From Candidatus Omnitrophota bacterium (GTDB taxonomy: Bacteria > Omnitrophota > Gorgyraeia > JABMRN01): DNA of 6,794 nucleotides. Shown here piece after piece: positions 5,295 through 6,794 of the stretch (its first letter is position 1; the number at the start of each line of letters is the position of its first letter). The translations under genes and the position numbers were made by a program. The DNA is taken from the NCBI GenBank assembly GCA_013202515.1, contig JABMRN010000077.1, positions 1 through 6,794 of the forward strand, written 5' to 3'. The notes under the pieces are model-generated. The model did not search any database. It had not been told where the DNA came from and was given only the letters and a program-made list of their open reading frames with translations.

Positions 5295-5651
5295 ATGAAA
5301 ACAGTATTAATTGCCGAAGATAATCAGCATATACGCGATATTCTTACAAAACGATTGGAGAAGAGTGGTTTTGCTGTAAAGATAGCCGATGGCGGGTACG
5401 CGGTCCTGGGATACCTTAGGAAAAACCAAAAGCCTGACATTATTATCTTGGATTTTTTTCTGCCGGAAAGAAGCGGCATAGAGCTTCTGGACAGCCTAAA
5501 AAGCAAATGGCCGGATACAAAAATATTCGTGTATTCTGCCCATGCTGAATTTGAAACTCGGTTGCATCTCTTTAAGGATCATATATGTGGCTTTTTTATA
5601 AAGTCGGACGGCAATGATAAATTAATTGAAGCGATAAAGAAAGAATGTTAA
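5295..5651 (+). CDS. Second single-domain response regulator receiver
   Basis: The 118-residue product is also a receiver without an output domain. It has E8-D9 in the acidic pocket, phospho-acceptor D53 (in ILDFFLP), S81 as the switch residue, and K103. The residue after the Lys is Ser rather than Pro, and GFFIKSDGNDKLIEAI is reminiscent of NarL/FixJ-type receivers, here without the helix-turn-helix. It therefore differs in kind from its neighbour rather than being a simple duplicate. There is no SD; the start is one base after the previous stop (TTAAAATG), which implies translational coupling and a fixed ratio. The gene for an exported OB-fold-like protein follows 17 bases later. Confidence 0.94.
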   Translation: MKTVLIAEDNQHIRDILTKRLEKSGFAVKIADGGYAVLGYLRKNQKPDIIILDFFLPERSGIELLDSLKSKWPDTKIFVYSAHAEFETRLHLFKDHICGFFIKSDGNDKLIEAIKKEC

Positions 5652-5668
5652 AGAACTAAGGAGATCAT

Positions 5669-6082
5669 ATGAAAAAGCTTTTTTTTGTTGTTTTAGCGTG
5701 TCTTGTTTTTGCTTCTTTCGCTGATTGTGATTCTGCTTTTAACAAAATAGTTAGAGCAATGAACAGAAAGGCTACACAACTCCAATTAAGTACACTGGTG
5801 TCTGAAAACGTAGACAAGCCGGTAGATGGGAAAGGATATATTGTAGAAGTTGCCGAAACCCCCCCCACAGGGGTTGTCATAACGCTCTCTACAACAAGAA
5901 GCATGTACTCCCCGTATTCAATATCGATTAAACTATACCTTGACGAAAAATATGCCAAGAAGGCACTAAAGCTTAGAAGAGGCAGCTTTATCAGATTCTC
6001 AGGCACGCTTAAGAGTGTCATGCTTGCTGAAATTGTTATCACAAACGGAGAAATAAAGAAGCACCTCTTTCTGTTTTGGTAA
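5669..6082 (+). CDS. Small exported OB-fold-like protein
   Basis: The 137-residue product has a signal peptide (MKK, core at residues 4-16). Cleavage is probably around FAD-C near 18-20. The Cys at 20 is in a poor lipobox, so lipidation is unlikely. The mature part shows a beta pattern typical of small OB folds of the tRNA_anti-like type: GKGYIVEV (54-61), VVITLST (69-75), ISIKLYL (85-91), the helix EKYAKKALKL, GSFIRFSGTL (105-114) and LAEIVITNGEI (119-129). These OB folds are found in many secreted proteins with unclear ligands. SD AAGGAG (5658-5663). Codons 64-66 contain a run of eight C (5859-5866), out of keeping with the A+T-rich surroundings. It is in one unit with two receivers. The fold call is an inference from pattern. 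Confidence 0.78.
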   Translation: MKKLFFVVLACLVFASFADCDSAFNKIVRAMNRKATQLQLSTLVSENVDKPVDGKGYIVEVAETPPTGVVITLSTTRSMYSPYSISIKLYLDEKYAKKALKLRRGSFIRFSGTLKSVMLAEIVITNGEIKKHLFLFW

Positions 6083-6216
6083 TGCTGGACACTAATGGAA
6101 TGGGGTGCGGGAATGTTTGGGATGGTTCTTCTTGTTCAAAAATATTTAAATTTTTTGTTTTAAGATTCCTTTTCACATGCTGCATTCGACATAAAATAGA
6201 CTTTTATCAACCTTGC

Positions 6217-6245
6217 TTGCATATCTCACATTTTGCGTGTATACT
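6217..6245 (+). promoter_or_regulatory. Sigma70-type promoter for the 6267 gene (TTGCAT-N17-TATACT)
   Basis: TTGCAT (6217-6222) and TATACT (6240-6245) are separated by 17 bp, with TG before the -10. Initiation near 6252 would leave a leader of only about 15 nt, beginning right at the SD AGGAGG (6255-6260). The -35 is weaker than in the other copies. Confidence 0.6.
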
Positions 6246-6266
6246 TACATCCACAGGAGGCTTGCA

Positions 6267-6542
6267 ATGAAAAAAATAGTCCTTATATCGTTATTAATCA
6301 TATGCACAACATTATCAAGCGCTTCTCATGCCAGCGCTAATTCATCCTCTGACAGCGAGCCCCCTCTCAGAGGAACAATATTTCAGAGAATGACTGATGC
6401 CTTGAAAAGAATGGGGAGACCTGAAAAAAACACAAAGATAAAACAAGAAAATTTGTTTGAACAATCTGAAAAATCCATAACTGGTTATATAGATCGAACA
6501 AAGGAAGAGTTTAAGCCTGAACCCGAAACAGGCGCAAATTAA
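6267..6542 (+). CDS. Small secreted protein of unknown function
   Basis: I do not recognise a family. The 91-residue product has a signal peptide (MKK, core at residues 4-16, likely ASA/N cleavage after residue 24). The mature 67 residues are hydrophilic and charged, with a helix-prone centre (about 37-80) and a Glu/Pro-rich end. RGTIFQRMTDALKRM (35-49) recalls GSIFQ in the exported protein at 720, a weak similarity. AGGAGG (6255-6260) at 6-nt spacing supports this start. A longer in-frame ATG at 6213 would lie upstream of the promoter. It appears to be a monocistronic unit. Confidence 0.75.
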   Translation: MKKIVLISLLIICTTLSSASHASANSSSDSEPPLRGTIFQRMTDALKRMGRPEKNTKIKQENLFEQSEKSITGYIDRTKEEFKPEPETGAN

Positions 6543-6581
6543 CACAAGCCTAATTCCCGCTAGTAGCTTGTAATACTCTGC

Positions 6582-6610
6582 TTGACCCATAATTCTGCAT
6601 ACTGTATACT
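6582..6610 (+). promoter_or_regulatory. Sigma70-type promoter for the aldolase gene (TTGACC-N17-TATACT)
   Basis: TTGACC (6582-6587) and TATACT (6605-6610) have a 17-bp spacer, with TG before the -10, and match the promoters at 2011 and 4860. The leader is about 43 nt. A 6-bp inverted repeat, ACAAGC (6544-6549) and GCTTGT (6566-6571), lies between the preceding stop and this promoter. Confidence 0.72.
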
Positions 6611-6659
6611 ACTACATACCATTTCAAGATATATCCCATACCTATTATAAGGAGGGTCA

Positions 6660-6794
6660 ATGTTTAGAGAACAAATCAAAGTCCTAGACTGCACGATAAG
6701 AGACGGGGGGCTTATAAATAACCATGATTTTGACCGTCGCTTCGTTCGTGAGGTATATAAGGCTATTTCGGGCTCCGGCATCGATTATATAGAA
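6660..6794 (+). CDS. DRE-TIM / HMGL-like aldolase, N-terminal part (runs off the window)
   Basis: Only the first 45 codons are present. The motif LDCTIRDGG (residues 9-17) is the first strand and loop of the DRE-TIM metallolyase barrel. The Arg (14) and Asp (15) correspond to the catalytic Arg and the divalent-metal ligand. The segment NNHDFDRRFVREVYKAISGSGIDYIE gives the first helix and second strand. The family includes 4-hydroxy-2-oxovalerate aldolase, HMG-CoA lyase and isopropylmalate synthase. The DGG form suits the aldolase branch rather than the DGEQ form of the synthases. The substrate is undetermined. A strong SD AAGGAGGG (6649-6656) precedes the ATG. It has its own promoter. Confidence 0.86.
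   Translation, partial: MFREQIKVLDCTIRDGGLINNHDFDRRFVREVYKAISGSGIDYIE

Noticed and set aside
5665..6042. 125-codon minus-strand frame opposite the OB-fold-like gene
   Set aside because: It is a mirror of the real gene, with no SD and no promoter on that strand. The + strand version has a signal peptide and SD.
6076..6270. 64-codon + strand reading frame between the OB-fold-like gene and the next small gene
   Set aside because: It overlaps the preceding stop, the promoter and the SD of the next gene. It lacks an SD and its composition (Cys/Phe/His-rich) looks like untranslated sequence. I see nothing else clear in 6083-6216 beyond A/T-rich runs.
6544..6571. 6-bp inverted repeat ACAAGC/GCTTGT as terminator of the 6267 gene
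   Set aside because: The stem is short, the loop is 16 nt and no T-tract follows; I mention it only as a possible site near the next promoter.

Overview
The window is about 6.8 kb of bacterial DNA, A+T-leaning (about 40% GC by eye), with every credible gene on the + strand. It holds eleven complete genes, plus a gene cut off at each edge. The left edge carries the C-terminal part of a pyruvate kinase and the right edge carries the first 45 codons of a DRE-TIM-type aldolase. No tRNA, rRNA, IS element, CRISPR array or integrase is visible. Protein character points to an uncultivated Gram-negative-type lineage, and Omnitrophota (Candidatus Omnitrophica) is my best guess. The clues are the aldolase start, the release-factor-like protein, the holin-like protein and the many small exported proteins of unknown function. 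This placement comes from recognition, not from a search.

The transcription layout can be read unusually well. Five promoter-like sites with an exact 17-bp spacer divide the window. Three of them are the identical pair TTGACC-N17-TATACT. Unit 1 (promoter about 619-647) has a secreted unknown with a very strong Shine-Dalgarno, a 58-nt intergenic hairpin, a holin-like two-helix membrane protein and a secreted helical protein; it ends at a clear intrinsic terminator (1943-1983). Unit 2 (promoter 2011-2039, overlapped by a 22-bp palindrome) has a stand-alone GGQ release-factor-like protein, probably on a nearly leaderless mRNA. An exported 295-residue unknown, an exported beta-propeller-like protein and a GNAT acetyltransferase follow. 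Unit 3 (promoter 4860-4888) has two adjacent single-domain response-regulator receivers and an exported OB-fold-like protein. Unit 4 (promoter 6217-6245) has a single small secreted protein. Unit 5 (promoter 6582-6610) begins the aldolase gene.

Functionally, the recognisable parts are central metabolism (pyruvate kinase), ribosome rescue (release-factor-like protein) and signalling (two receivers without kinase or output domain). Around them are six exported or membrane proteins of unknown role. I do not see a convincing defence or mobile system. The most interesting signals are the repeated promoter architecture, the structured RNA between the first two genes of unit 1, the palindrome at the unit 2 promoter with the near-leaderless start, and the orphan receiver pair.
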